64,000 nt of DNA from Diaporthe sp. PMI_573 (GCA_021399435.1 JAJTUP010000006.1:1-64000), one strand, 5' to 3'. Counted from the first letter of the stretch, positions 23,793-33,524 are shown. Notes: generated by a model not told the origin, from the letters alone. Numbers and translations are program-made.

Positions 23793-24121
23793 AGTTTCTA
23801 TATAGAATTCCCTTATTAGGGCGAGGGTCTTCTAAAGTAGCCATATCTAAGACCGAGAGTATAATTATGTTAAAGAATTAATTTAGAGTTTAATATATAA
23901 ATTTTTTACATGATTAACTTTACTCAAGCTAAAGCAATTCTAATAATATATCCTATAATCTCCGCTAGCCCTCTTTATAATAAGCCCACAGGCTATAGCC
24001 ATAGCCCTATTGTCTCGACTTTAGATTATATTAAAGACACAATAATATCTTTTATTAGTTATAATATGTCTTAGAGATGTCTTAAGGAGAGACAAAACAA
24101 GAGTAGGTTTAATATCTGGCG
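23793..24121. other. AT-rich spacer
   Basis: No coding frame recognised between the transcription-factor relic and the first chromodomain repeat unit. Confidence 0.4.
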
Positions 24122-24600
24122 GGCCTTCTCTAATATATTAGTTAATATAAGGAATATTATAGTTAATGACAGTCTAGGCATACACTAAGGAAAATAGACA
24201 AATAAAAGTATACAGGCTACTCTATTATTGTCCGCAGTCTCTATAAAGTTAATTAATTTAAAGCTATAGACTAATATATCTTCTACCGATTATATAGACG
24301 GCATGGCTATAAAGTTACTTTTTGTTAGCAAAAAAGATAGTAATAATAAAAAGGTCCTTAAGTCTACTGTAATTAACAAAAAGGGAAATATATAGAAGAT
24401 TAAGGTATTACTTACTAAGTGGAAACAAAAAAGAAGAGTTTTATACCTTATAAAGTAGAAAGGTTTTACTAATAACGCTAATATATGGGAGAAACGAAAT
24501 AATATATACATCAAGCTGGTTAATAAGTTTAATATAGACTATCTAGAGTATAAGGGAAACTATTTAAGGATAGGACTTCTAGACAAATAGATAAATTACA
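24122..24600 (+). repeat. Chromodomain repeat unit 1 (tandem, 479 bp)
   Basis: The unit begins GGCCTTCTCTAATATATTAG and is followed directly by a second copy starting with the same words at 24601. The first contains the uninterrupted sequence GTCTAGGCATACACTAAGG (24171-24189), which is the site where the second copy carries a transposon. The two copies differ mainly by C/T and G/A changes. Confidence 0.8.
24290..24600 (+). pseudogene. Chromodomain protein fragment
   Basis: The plus-strand frame reads DYIDGMAIKLLFVSKKDSN, then after one TAG KIKVLLTKWKQKRRVLYLIK and the chromodomain-like block GFTNNANIWEKRNNIYIKLV, ending in YLEYKGNYLRIGLLDKQIN. Chromodomains bind methylated histone tails and are often found at the C-end of Ty3/gypsy integrases (chromoviruses) or in host heterochromatin proteins. 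Here the block repeats in tandem (see the neighbouring unit and the better preserved copy at 27637-27980), so the ancestral protein probably had several chromodomains. No integrase catalytic core was found nearby. Confidence 0.6.
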
Positions 24601-24661
24601 GGCCTTCTCTAATATATTAGTTAATATAATAGATATTATAGTTAATGACAGTCTAGGCGTA

Positions 24662-26514
24662 ACGTCCTTGGCCCGGCTTCCGCCCCCCCCCTAATTCCGC
24701 CCCCTTCCCTTACAACCGCCCCCTTTGCCTCGTCGCTGATGACGCCACCACCACAATAGTTAACCTTGCTTCCAATAGTGTTTCCGACTCTTCTAAAGCG
24801 TCGCTTTCTTTTAATACCACCCCTGCTTCAATCTAAGTCCTCCGAATAGCCTCGATATTGGTAAAAAGTTTATTCGGGTCAAGTTGAACCTTCTTCCTTT
24901 AGACTACCCTACTGGCTTTAATTTAGGCTTCGAACTCTTAGGCTTTTTGTAAGGATATTGTTAAATTAACGTCTATCTAGTCCCAACTTTTAAAGATTTT
25001 CCTGAAGAAGAGTCGTGATGTAGGGCTGAGATTCTTCTAACGGGCATACCGAGCCACCATACCCCTTAGGTCTTAAGATTGCTTAGGGGTTGCAAAAACG
25101 GTTCCTCGAGGCTGATAAAAATACTTATTAGTGTAGAAATAGCTGCTAGAGCTATTGGTACTGCCAGATTCTAACAATCTTGCTTCCTTCTCGCGATTAT
25201 TAGTGATAAAGTAGCTTTTGAGTGCCCTATGCTTAGATACTGGCCAGAGACTAGTTGCCCGCCAGCTAGAATATATATTTGCTTCTGTTAAAGTGTTAAT
25301 TTAAGCCTTGTGATAGTAATAAAGAAACCGTTTCTTTGCTACAACTGTTGATAAATCGTGCCCTCCCTGGTAATTAAGATGCTTCTTAAATGCAAGCTTT
25401 AGAGGGCTGAAGATTGCTATATCGAGCGGTTGTAGTATATGTAAAGTATGGGCGGGCAAAAAAAACGATATATACCTTATTTAAGAAGCATTCCCACATA
25501 AACTTGACTGTTGTGTGTATATGGTGCCTATTAATTACAAGAAGGCGCCATTTTGATGGGTTCTCTGGTATTGTTTAAGGAAGGAAGACCTTCTGAAGCT
25601 AGTAGATAGCAATAGGTTTCTCTATCTACCCCTTCTTTGTTGCTGTAAACTGCTAGCCCTTGTGATCTTTAAGGGTGATAGGAAACTACTACTGCTAAAT
25701 ACTGAGTCCTTTAAAAATAACGAGTAGGATAAGGAACTTGCCCGTGGCGGAGATATACTTAAGGAAGGAGGTCTACGCTCTTGAATTAAAGTCCTTCTAA
25801 AGAAGCTGGCTTTCTTCTAAATAGCTAATTATAAGTGCCTTCTCGGACTTGCCCTCTATCAGCCCGCCCTCATTGGCATTCTATTGGTTAGCCGGCTTAA
25901 TTGCCTTTATAATAGGCAACTATATAAAGTCAAACCATAATCTAATGTTCTTTTTGGTAGCTGCCCTTAGCCGTTTAGCCTTAACGTGCTAGTACTTATG
26001 GCTTCAGAGGATAGGGTAATAAAGGAGGAAGGCCCTTAGCTACTTTCTTCCGAGAGGAGCGACCTCCTTCCCCGACAAGGCTATTCGGGCTGCTAGAGCC
26101 CTTGTTTCCCAGCGAGTTAACGTATGGCCCAAGCTGCTTTAGTTAATAAGGAATAGAGCCAATCGATTCTCCTAATCATTAGAAAGAGGCCTCTGAGGTT
26201 TGTAAGAAACGCGCTGGCTTTGCGCGCCGGCAAGGCAATCGCAAAGTATAGAATGGGGGATATGCTAGGTCCTGTAAGCCTGCTTGACGGGCATTCCATC
26301 CCTGCACGCAATAAGGGCGTCATGGATCTCGGCTTCCCTATAGGGCTTTATAATAACTAGGTTGATGCTTGGAAGAAGTTTGGTGACCAGAAAAAATTCT
26401 CTCGGAAAGATATGGTTGAGTTTATATAGGGTGGGGGCAGACGCGTACACGCGTGAACGCGGATGTGGGGGGGGGGCAGAAGCAGGGGGGGGGCGGAAGC
26501 CGGGCCGGGGACGT
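24662..26514 (-). mobile_element. Fot1/pogo-like DNA transposon, copy A (1,853 bp)
   Basis: Terminal inverted repeats start ACGTCCTTGGCCCGGCTTCC on the left and, read from the right end inwards, ACGTCCCCGGCCCGGCTTCC, followed by a C-run. They differ by two C/T changes in the first 29 bases. The element is flanked by a TA duplication (24660-24661 and 26515-26516). TA targets, about 1.85 kb length and a single transposase gene fit the Fot1/pogo group of Tc1/mariner elements. The empty site survives in the neighbouring repeat unit at 24180. The coding strand is minus. Confidence 0.85.
24880..26450 (-). pseudogene. Fot1/pogo-type transposase, decayed
   Basis: The N-terminal CENP-B/psq-like DNA-binding helix is readable as YREAEIHDALIACRDGMPVK then QAYRT (26350-26265), which is the standard REAxIxxAIxAVxxG pattern of this transposase group. 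The next block in a shifted frame is ASAFLTNLRGLFLMIRRIDW (26230-26160). Further down the minus strand the reading breaks into many short frames, so the DDE catalytic domain cannot be confirmed, though 1.5 kb is the expected length. It lies inside intact terminal repeats and could at best be moved by a transposase supplied in trans. Confidence 0.7.
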
Positions 26515-26762
26515 TATACTAAGAAAAATAGATAAATAAAAATATATAGGCTACTCTATTATTGTCTATAGTTTCTATAAAGTTAATTAATCTAAGGCTA
26601 TAAACCAATATATCTTTTATTAATTATATAGACGGCATAGCTATAGAGTTACTTTTATTAACAAAAAAGGTAGTAATAATAAAAAGGTCTTTAAGTTTAT
26701 TGTAATTAACAAGGAGGGAGATATATAGAAGGTTGAGATATTACTTGCTAAATAGAAATAAA

Positions 26763-27187
26763 GGTGTTAAACGGAAACGCTCATCAGGGTGTTAGTGCTT
26801 GGCACTACACGCATTGGCACTGTACGTAAGACGTTACCCTTATTTCTTACCCAAAAAGTATGTAACCTAGTTCTTTAGATAGCCTGATTTCTAAAGTTTA
26901 TCTGTATTTAGTTTGGTTACTATCAGGGTTAGGGTTGGCTGGTTATTATAACCCAAAGATGGTAGGTCTAAAGGGCGAATTTTCCGGCCTTGCTATTCTT
27001 GCACCAGAGCCAACCCACGCGTGCCCGCAGGTGAGACGATGTCGGAGGGACTGTGAGGAGGGCTGACAGAAGCCCACTCAAATTCAATACAACGTTGTCC
27101 AGACCATTCTCAACCGTCCCAATTCGCCTCAGGCACTCTACTGCGACTCTGCCGATAAAACCCACTGCTGAAGACACTACCCTTCAG
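26763..27187 (+). repeat. Left arm of large inverted repeat
   Basis: Begins GGTGTTAAACGGAAACGCTC and ends ACTACCCTTCAG. It contains AGGGTTAGGGTT (26935-26946). The mirror copy on the minus strand spans 28456-27979. The arms are alike over most of their length, with C/T-type differences and about 50 bp of length difference near the outer end. Confidence 0.85.
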
Positions 27188-27636
27188 AATTTTATTTTGA
27201 GGGTTTATTATATATATGTAATATATATTATTATAATACTTATTTTATGTAATATTATATAAGCACGTCTGCTTACATAATTAGGGCCTTATACTTATAA
27301 TACTAAAAAGCAGGATTAGAATTAGAGACCTACCCGCCAATATATATTATTTAAATCACCAAGTAAGCCAGATAAGCTAGCTTAATAGATTATTAAGTAA
27401 GCCAGGTAAGCCACTAAAGAGTTAAAATATATAAAGACATAGTTATTACCGCAGTAGATAGCTTTTATAAAACAGACTCTTTAGTCATTAATCTAAGTAT
27501 TTAGTCTAATAACCTAAATAACCGTACAGCTAGTAATTATACTCTCAAACACGGAACAGAATAGTGTCTTTATATACTAAACGGTCAAGTATTACCTTTA
27601 CGCCAAACTACTAACATAAACCTTATAGGTTATCTA
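27188..27636. other. Interior of the inverted repeat, non-coding part
   Basis: AT-rich sequence between the left arm and the chromodomain fragment. No coding frame recognised. Confidence 0.45.
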
Positions 27637-27980
27637 CTAAACCCCACGAAGGTTTGGTGTAATCATTACACATAGCTCTATAGCGACCCCTTTCCCGCGC
27701 GTCTTAAACTCTCTAATTTGCTCACGACTTATAGTTGATTCCTTCTCCCAGGAGTCATCAGTATAAGGACGTCCCTTCCACCTTACAAGATACTCAGCCG
27801 TTCCGCGATTTATCCGTTTGTCCAGGAGTCCCACCCCCAAATAGTTTCCCCCGTACTCTAGGTAGTCTGTGTCAAACTTGTTAACCAGCTCGACATATAT
27901 ATCATTTCGTTTTTCCCACATATTAGCGTCATCAGTAAAACTTTTCCACTTTACAAGATATAAAACTCTTCTCTTTTTCT
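27637..27980 (-). pseudogene. Double-chromodomain fragment, open reading frame
   Basis: An intact minus-strand frame of about 114 codons continues from the edge of the right arm. It reads RRVLYLVKWKSFTDDANMWE, then ELVNKFDTDYLEYGGNYLGV, a second domain AEYLVRWKGRPYTDDSWEKE, then ISREQIREFKTR and a stop. The WKxxxxxxxxWE core occurs twice, so two chromodomain-like modules follow each other. It is the least decayed chromodomain sequence of the window. The in-frame ATG at 28011 lies within the repeat arm and is unlikely to be the natural start. The fragment is cut off from its N-terminal half, which seems to lie at 26515-26762 on the other strand. Confidence 0.65.
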
Positions 27981-28456
27981 GAAGGGTAGTGCCTTCAGCA
28001 GTGGATTTCATCGGCAGGGTCGCAGTAGGGTGCCTTGAGGCGAATTGAGACGGTTGAGAATAATCTAGACAACTTTGTATTGAATTTGAGTAGGCTTCTG
28101 TCAGCCCTCCTCACAGTCCCTCCGTCATTATCTCACCCGCAGGCATGCATGGGTTGGCTCTGGTGCAAGAATAGCAAGGCCGGAAAATTCGCCCTTCAGA
28201 CCCACTATCTTTAGGTTATAATAACCAGCCAACCCTAACCCTAACAGTAACCAAACTAAATACAGATAAGCTTCAGAAATCAGGCTATCTAAAGAACTAG
28301 GTTACATACTTTTTGGGTAAAAAATAAGGAGAATGCAGAGATACGAAGTTAGGGTCTTAAAACAGCCCAAAAATCGACTCACGGCCACCAAACTCATCTT
28401 TCAGCGTGCACGCCACATTGGCACATAGCCGAAATCGAGCGTTTCCGTTTAACACC
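27979..28456 (-). repeat. Right arm of large inverted repeat
   Basis: Mirror copy of 26763-27187, ending AGCGTTTCCGTTTAACACC at 28456. It carries the telomere-like AACCCTAACCCTAAC at 28231-28245. It is about 50 bp longer than the left arm near its outer end. Confidence 0.85.
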
Positions 28457-29383
28457 GGCTCTAGCAGTCGATACCCTAAAATAACTATTAAATTAGGCCG
28501 TAAAAAGCCTACCTTTCTATATACTACAGTGCTCTTTAGCACTAATTAGCAGACCAGCAAAAACTCAAAAAAACGCTAGTTTGGGCCTGTAATATAATGA
28601 TCACACTAAACCTTTATAGGGTTCAGTAGGTAACCTATAGGGTTTATATTAGCAATACGGCATAGAGGTAATACTTAACTATTCTGTGTAAGATACAATG
28701 ATTCTGCGAGTATAATCACTAGCTGTGAGGCTATCCAGTTGTTAGACTGAATACTTAGATTGACAACTGAAGAGTCTGTTCTATGAAAGCTATCTACTGT
28801 GGTGATGACCGTGTCCTTATATGTTCCGACTCTTCAGTGGCTCGACAGGATCGATAGCGAGCCTGTCGATCCAGTGTTGGTGTTGCTCGACTGGATCAAT
28901 ATCGAGCCCATCGATCCAGTCCCGGGGTGGGTCCTTGACCCTAACCCTGGTCTTGGCGTATCCCGTGACTCCGCACCCTAGTGCTAAATGGCCTGCGTCG
29001 TGGCATCCTGTCCGGGTTGTGGGTTACCCAAACGGGTCCCCTTGCCGCCGAACGTGTTGGTTCATAACATGCAAAGCCCAGAAATAACTACAAAAAAAAA
29101 GCAAAAAACCTGCTCTCTAGGCAATTCAAACCTACAACCCTTATCACACATTACGCTACAGATACCATTTCTCACAATTACAACTACTACGCTAGCATTT
29201 ACTACAAGAGAGAGTTTTACTTCAAAAATTACACATCAGAAGATCACGCCTACTATTTCTACAAAATAGGTACTACGAGAATATACAACTACGCTATAAA
29301 AGACTACAAATCACACTTTCTAGTAGATAGCTTTCCCTTAAATACCTATTTTTAGGTGTTTTTCCCACCAGCTAAAACTTTCC
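28457..29383. other. Mixed stretch with a short imperfect duplication
   Basis: Two related 48-bp blocks start CTCGACAGGATCGATAGCGA (28841) and CTCGACTGGATCAATATCGA (28889), each rich in TCGAT and followed by a telomere-like ACCCTAACCCT (28938-28948). The rest is AT-rich or low-complexity. Overlapping ORFs here look like chance. Confidence 0.5.
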
Positions 29384-29733
29384 AGCATAGCCTCCAGGAC
29401 CCCTACAGAAGAGTCTACCCCTAATTCCCAGAGGCCTAACCCTTTATTTAAGCAGTTAGATCTACAAAATCAATAGATTTTATACCTAAATAGCCGTTTA
29501 GAATCTATACAAGAGCTATTAGCTTAGCAAATAGTTACTAGTAATACCCTTCAAAATACACTAGAGGATTTAACTACCGCTATTTAGAACCTATCGATTC
29601 TAGTACCTAGGGCACCCCAGACGCCCCAGCCTGTCCAGCCAGCACCCCTAGAGACTATGGTCTCTAAAAGTCCTTATATAGGGCCTACAGCTTAAATGCG
29701 TTCCTAGGAAACTGTCGAGTAGATATACATGTG
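29384..29733 (+). pseudogene. Probable Gag-like N-terminal fragment of a retroelement
   Basis: A single plus-strand frame, broken only by TAG/TAA where Gln fits, reads ASRTPTEESTPNSQRPNPLF, KQLDLQNQ, a heptad-like stretch YLNSRLESIQELLA and then TLQNTLEDLTTAI, followed by Pro/Gln-rich APQTPQPVQPAPLETM. A short coiled coil followed by a Pro-rich linker is common at the start of fungal LTR-retroelement Gag proteins. There is no zinc knuckle or protease. The frame stops abruptly where the DNA changes from RIP-type to normal composition. Confidence 0.4.
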
Positions 29734-29808
29734 AGTCAGTCTCCTGCGAGGCACGACCTGTAAGGGTTTCAACTCAAATCAACGTCGACCCTCTCGCATT
29801 ACTGTATC

Positions 29809-30633
29809 ATGGCAAAGCTTTGGTTCCATCCCCAGTCTTCAACAGCAGACGGTCGCTCTCCAACAGCAGACGGTCGCTCTCCAACAGCAGGGAATGCTCT
29901 GTTTCAGTGCGGCGAATGCTCCTACACGAATGAGCAGTTTCTGCTCATTCAAGGCCCGCTGGAGCTGCTTAGGCACTTCCGCGCAAAACACGCTTCTGCT
30001 GCTTCAAATCTACTTTGCCCGAGGCCGCACTGCCTTTTCGTCGACGAAGACCCAGATTCAATGCAAGATCACTGCCAGACTCACGAATATTACGACGCAC
30101 GAGCAGAGCATGATTCTGAAGGGAGGCTTCTTGCTAGATGTGATATTTGCGAGACCTCGGAGGTATTTCTTGAACAGCACAGAGGGCTCGAATGGCATAA
30201 GGAAATGTCATTTTTCAGTCGAATTCGCCCAGCGCCATCAATTTTGCCATCCCTAGGATCACTGGCGTCCGACCTGGAGGAGTCTCCAGCTTCCACCCCG
30301 ACTTCGCAAAGTGGGAATCAACAACATCTAAACGACCAAGCTCACAAAACGCGCTCATTACAGACCGCTGTTGACTCCACATACTCATCTCGTCTACAGC
30401 GGACCGGTACAGCATCGTATGCACCGTCGTTTCTGCAGCCGCCCAATAAAGCGCAATTCTCCCGGTGCGAACCGATCAAAGCAGGGCATCCCGGGCAAAG
30501 CTTTCGTTACAATCCTTTGCGATTATCGAGAAAACAAAAAGAAGAGCCAGGTCTCAATTCCTTGCCGCAAATCCAAACAAGCAGCATCCATGGTAATGTG
30601 GAGATCAAGGCCTGTTCCAGTTGCCGAAGCTGA
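29809..30633 (+). CDS. C2H2-like zinc-finger protein, possibly spliced further
   Basis: Predicted 274 residues from ATG 29809. After a 21-bp tandem repeat (Thr-Ala-Asp-Gly-Arg-Ser-Pro) it has three Cys/His clusters: FQCGECSY...LLRHFRAKH (residues about 33-63), LLCPRPHCLFV...DHCQTHE (about 68-92) and ARCDICE...LEWHKEM (about 108-132). Each fits a variant C2H2 finger with long loops, as seen in fungal proteins that read CxxC..H..H in heterokaryon- or stress-linked factors. A Ser/Pro-rich tail follows. A second plus-strand frame (to 30763) overlaps the end and finishes with CAPIDLTDDG, a plausible natural C-terminus, so an intron or a frameshift between 30370 and 30633 may join them. It is the first gene of normal composition to the right of the RIP block. 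Confidence 0.55.
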   Translation: MAKLWFHPQSSTADGRSPTADGRSPTAGNALFQCGECSYTNEQFLLIQGPLELLRHFRAKHASAASNLLCPRPHCLFVDEDPDSMQDHCQTHEYYDARAEHDSEGRLLARCDICETSEVFLEQHRGLEWHKEMSFFSRIRPAPSILPSLGSLASDLEESPASTPTSQSGNQQHLNDQAHKTRSLQTAVDSTYSSRLQRTGTASYAPSFLQPPNKAQFSRCEPIKAGHPGQSFRYNPLRLSRKQKEEPGLNSLPQIQTSSIHGNVEIKACSSCRS

Positions 30634-31072
30634 TCGGCACGAGAATATTGGGCAGCTGCCCCGGAAGGTAGTAGTATCACCGGTTGTGCAGGACAAAGAA
30701 AAGGGATGTAAGACATCTTTGGGAACAAGATGTGCCCCGATTGATTTGACGGATGATGGGTGATGAAGGTCTCTAGGGACTAGCTTTCATAAGAAATCAA
30801 ATGGACTTCATCGACGCCGATTGCGAACTTTCAAATTTCATTGTATTAGAAACGAAGTTTGAAATGTCAAACAATTCGTTTCACTTTGCGTCCGGTATTT
30901 AGCTCGATGCGCCCAAGAGTAGTCGTTTCTTTAGGCGGTTCTTGAAGGGCACTAACCCTAACCCTAGAAGACTAGAAGATACTAACTAAATATAAGGATA
31001 AGATAACTTTTATATTATAATAACTTAAACTATTATTTAAATAATAGGAAGAGCTAGCTATATAGTTAGAAT
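30634..31072. other. Spacer with a hairpin and a telomere-like motif
   Basis: Holds the hairpin at 30849-30882 and ACTAACCCTAACCCTAG at 30951-30967, then an AT-rich run up to the solo LTR. The alternative C-terminal frame of the zinc-finger gene ends at 30763. Confidence 0.5.
30849..30882. repeat. Short hairpin
   Basis: GAAACGAAGTTTGA and TCAAAC-AA-TTCGTTTC form a 14-bp stem with two unpaired bases around an AATG loop. It lies about 90 bases after the end of the zinc-finger gene's alternative reading frame, so it may be a 3' end structure or a remnant of a small element. Confidence 0.6.
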
Positions 31073-31254
31073 TGTAAGGGCCCGTAAGTGGCAACCACGG
31101 GCCAGCTGCCAAGTGCTTTAAGTAGGGGGCCGACTACCCTACAAGCTTCTGACGAAAGGGGCAAGAATTAGTCTTACAACTACCCTACCCCCTACTAAGG
31201 CCCCTTCTGCAGACCTTCTAGTGACTATCGTGCCTAGTAAACCGATACCTTACA
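31073..31254. mobile_element. Solo LTR (182 bp) with 5-bp target duplication
   Basis: Starts TGTAAGGGCCCG and ends ATACCTTACA, giving perfect 7-bp inverted ends (TGTAAGG/CCTTACA) with the TG..CA borders of an LTR. It is flanked on both sides by AGAAT (31068-31072 and 31255-31259). No internal retroelement sequence is attached, so it is the product of LTR-LTR recombination. The short length suggests a Ty1/copia-type or non-autonomous element. Confidence 0.8.
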
Positions 31255-31286
31255 AGAATAGATTAAGGAGAGCTGTTATATATTAA

Positions 31287-31610
31287 ATAAGAGGCTTTAA
31301 AGACTACGAGTATAGGCCCAAACTCAAAGAAATATGGACCCTGCTCTCTCCACACATCGAGACCGAGGAGAGCGGCGATTTGCCTACTCTTGAAAAGGCT
31401 CTCCAGAAGCACGCTGGGGAGTCGGAGGCAATAGCAAAAAGCTTCAACAGGACCAAAATGTTCGTTCCCACTCGAAGCCACCCAAGCACGGGTGAGAACC
31501 CCATATTCGAAAGCACAGCTGGTTTAATAGCTGCTCCTATCGATCGTCTGGCAAACATATTCAGAAAGTTCCCAGAGCAGCCTGACTCAGCAAACAGAGG
31601 CTCGCATTAA
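31287..31610 (+). pseudogene. Unidentified gene fragment next to the solo LTR
   Basis: A 107-codon plus-strand frame reads DYEYRPKLKEIWTLLSPHIE, LEKALQKHAGESEAIAKSF, then TKMFVPTRSHP, ENPIFESTAGLIAAPIDRL and ANIFRKFPEQP before a TAA. The composition is normal and the text looks like real protein. There is no ATG before 31380 and no intron that would extend it leftwards, where the solo LTR sits. It is probably the C-terminal end of a gene whose 5' part was lost or moved. I do not recognise the family. Confidence 0.45.
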
Positions 31611-32083
31611 GTTAATAGCAGGAATTAGGGATATTCACTTCCCATTGTAGAAAGTAGCCCTATCTTTAATCAGCTATATATACATTAGTTTAAACATGAG
31701 AGAATGTTAACTTAAGTTTTAGGGATCAGAGGTTTAGCTGCTCCCTTCCCACGCACATTAATTTCTGATTCCCTTGTATTTTGACCCGAAACCATTCAAC
31801 ACAGCATACGCCATCATAATTTTCTCTCATTGTATTATGAAATATAAAGCAATATCCTATTGAAAATTCTTAGTAATCCCAGTTAAAGGCTTTTAGTTTC
31901 AAGTTTATTGCGCAAAATTATCCATCACATTAACAAGACGTCAATATCAAAATTAAAGCATAATACAACTTCTAACAAACCAATGAATTATCGCATCAAA
32001 GTAAGCCTTTCTAGAATATCCATAAACAATATTGTCAATAACTATACACATACCAATACTATTAGAATTCTATCTGCAACGTC
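31611..32083. other. AT-rich spacer
   Basis: AT-rich intergenic sequence between two gene remnants. Nothing recognised on either strand. Confidence 0.5.
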
Positions 32084-33291
32084 TTACTCTAACTTCCAGT
32101 CAATTAGTGCATTATTTCCCAGTTTCTCTTTGATCATACTCTCCGACAACTTCCACAGAGCAGTGCCCAAGTCTCGGTCAGACGCTTGAGAACTTTCCTT
32201 TCCTTTCTTTCCAGTATCAATGTAGTAATAACCATTCTGCTTCTTCTCCGCAATTTCTGGCGCGGTCAAGGCCCAAAGCGCAACGTAGGAGCCTTATTCG
32301 ACGTCTCATCCAATCGTTTGCATAACAGAGGAGATGAGCTTGCCCGTCACACCTAGATAAGCATCTTTCCACTGCTCTTACATATTGGTATTCATCTAAA
32401 GACACTATTAGTCATTAGATTCCGACTAAAAGAGTATTGTAAGCTTACTATTCCAGGGTGGACCAAGAGTGCAATGATATTATCGCTAGTTGGTTTAATT
32501 ACTCTCTCCAGAAGCCCATACTTTATAAAGAGTATCTAGGCTAGTTTCATTCTTCCGTAAAGTTAGGTTGGGTCAAGTTCAGAGTTATTAATCTCGTCCA
32601 AACTCTCAAACCGCATATCTAAAAGTACAGCCCGATAGACCTCACTAACAACAGCGACGACTCTCGGAGCAAGAACTCCAGGCATAAGGCTAGTCTTACA
32701 TATAAGTAGCCATAACTAATTCGTCGCATAGTACTAGCCCAGATAGTTGACCCCAAAGTGTCGATCGATTCCATCCAAGTCAAGCCCAAACGAATTCGTA
32801 TTGATACCGGCAGAGAGCACCAAGAAGTTGAGGCAGCCAAGAGAGTCTCGCAAATCAGAGAAGACAGACCAGACTTGGCTGAGATTGCCCATGTCGCACT
32901 CCTTCCAATCAATATCAGCGTCAGAGTACTCGTCCTTGATTTGTAAGATAGCTTCCTGTCCCTGCTCTTCCTTGCGATTAACCATAATCACCTTGCACCC
33001 AGCTTTCGCCAGAGCTCGACTGATTTCATAGCCAATGCCTAAAGCGCCGCCAGTGACGACGGCGGTTCGGCCGACTAGGTTGTCGGGTTGAACTTCAGCT
33101 AGTCCAATAACTTGGTGTAGAGCGGACTGCATTTTTGCGAGAAACTGTTGGAGTATAGGAATAAAGCTGCGATGCGTCCTGAATTGACTTCTCCATTGCA
33201 TCCATGGAGCCACATACTTATAGTAAAATTCGGCATTCAATGAGCTCGCGCAAGGACCATAGGCTGTGTATGTCGATAATCCAAAATTCAT
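32084..33291 (-). pseudogene. Short-chain dehydrogenase (retinol dehydrogenase-like), half decayed
   Basis: The intact N-terminal 185 codons (33291-32734) begin MNFGLSTYTAYGP. They include VGRTAVVTGGALGIGYEISR (TGxxxGxG cofactor loop, residues about 73-92), VIMVNRKEEQGQ, and VLSAGIN (the NNAG position reads LSAG). Past the first TAG the same frame continues LMPGVLAPRVVAVVSEVYRA and NNSELDPT*LYGRMKLA, which holds the YxxxK catalytic pair, then LFIKYGLLERVIKPTSDNII and HPG. A last segment (32360-32084) reads AYLGVTGKLISSVMQ, GSYVALWALTAPEIAEK and NGYYYIDTGKKGKES. Total length of about 370 residues fits the family. The 3' half has CAG-to-TAG-type stops and one frame change. Confidence 0.75.
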
Positions 33292-33524
33292 GAGGATTAC
33301 ATCTACCTGATATCATCCTGGAATCACTCGCTGCCCTAGTTATAACATATGAATCAGTTGTCGTCATAATACATCAACCATTCGCCACCTAACTTTCATA
33401 TTTACCCGTCATAGCCTATATGTGCTGTTATGATGTTAAATGACCTCATTAAAGAACCTAGATAGTATACGCAATCTAGACATCCGAATCGACGACCTGC
33501 TTAGGCGCAGCTGTCAGCCTCCGG
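33292..33524. other. Spacer between dehydrogenase relic and hAT element
   Basis: The upstream region of the dehydrogenase relic. No TATA box or other element could be assigned. Confidence 0.4.

Larger units (their letters stand above)
24601..26762 (+). repeat. Chromodomain repeat unit 2, split by a Fot1-like insertion
   Basis: Left part 24601-24661 and right part 26515-26762 together reproduce unit 1 up to the Lys-rich stretch (KWKQ), where the inverted-repeat arm begins. The two parts join seamlessly if the transposon and one TA are removed (GTCTAGGCG-TA-TACTAAG). The right part again reads YIDGIAIELL before decaying. Confidence 0.8.

Noticed and set aside
26935..30967. Telomere at or near this place
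   Set aside because: The CCCTAACCCTA words have only two or three units and lie in mid-contig with genes on both sides; at most they are interstitial traces.
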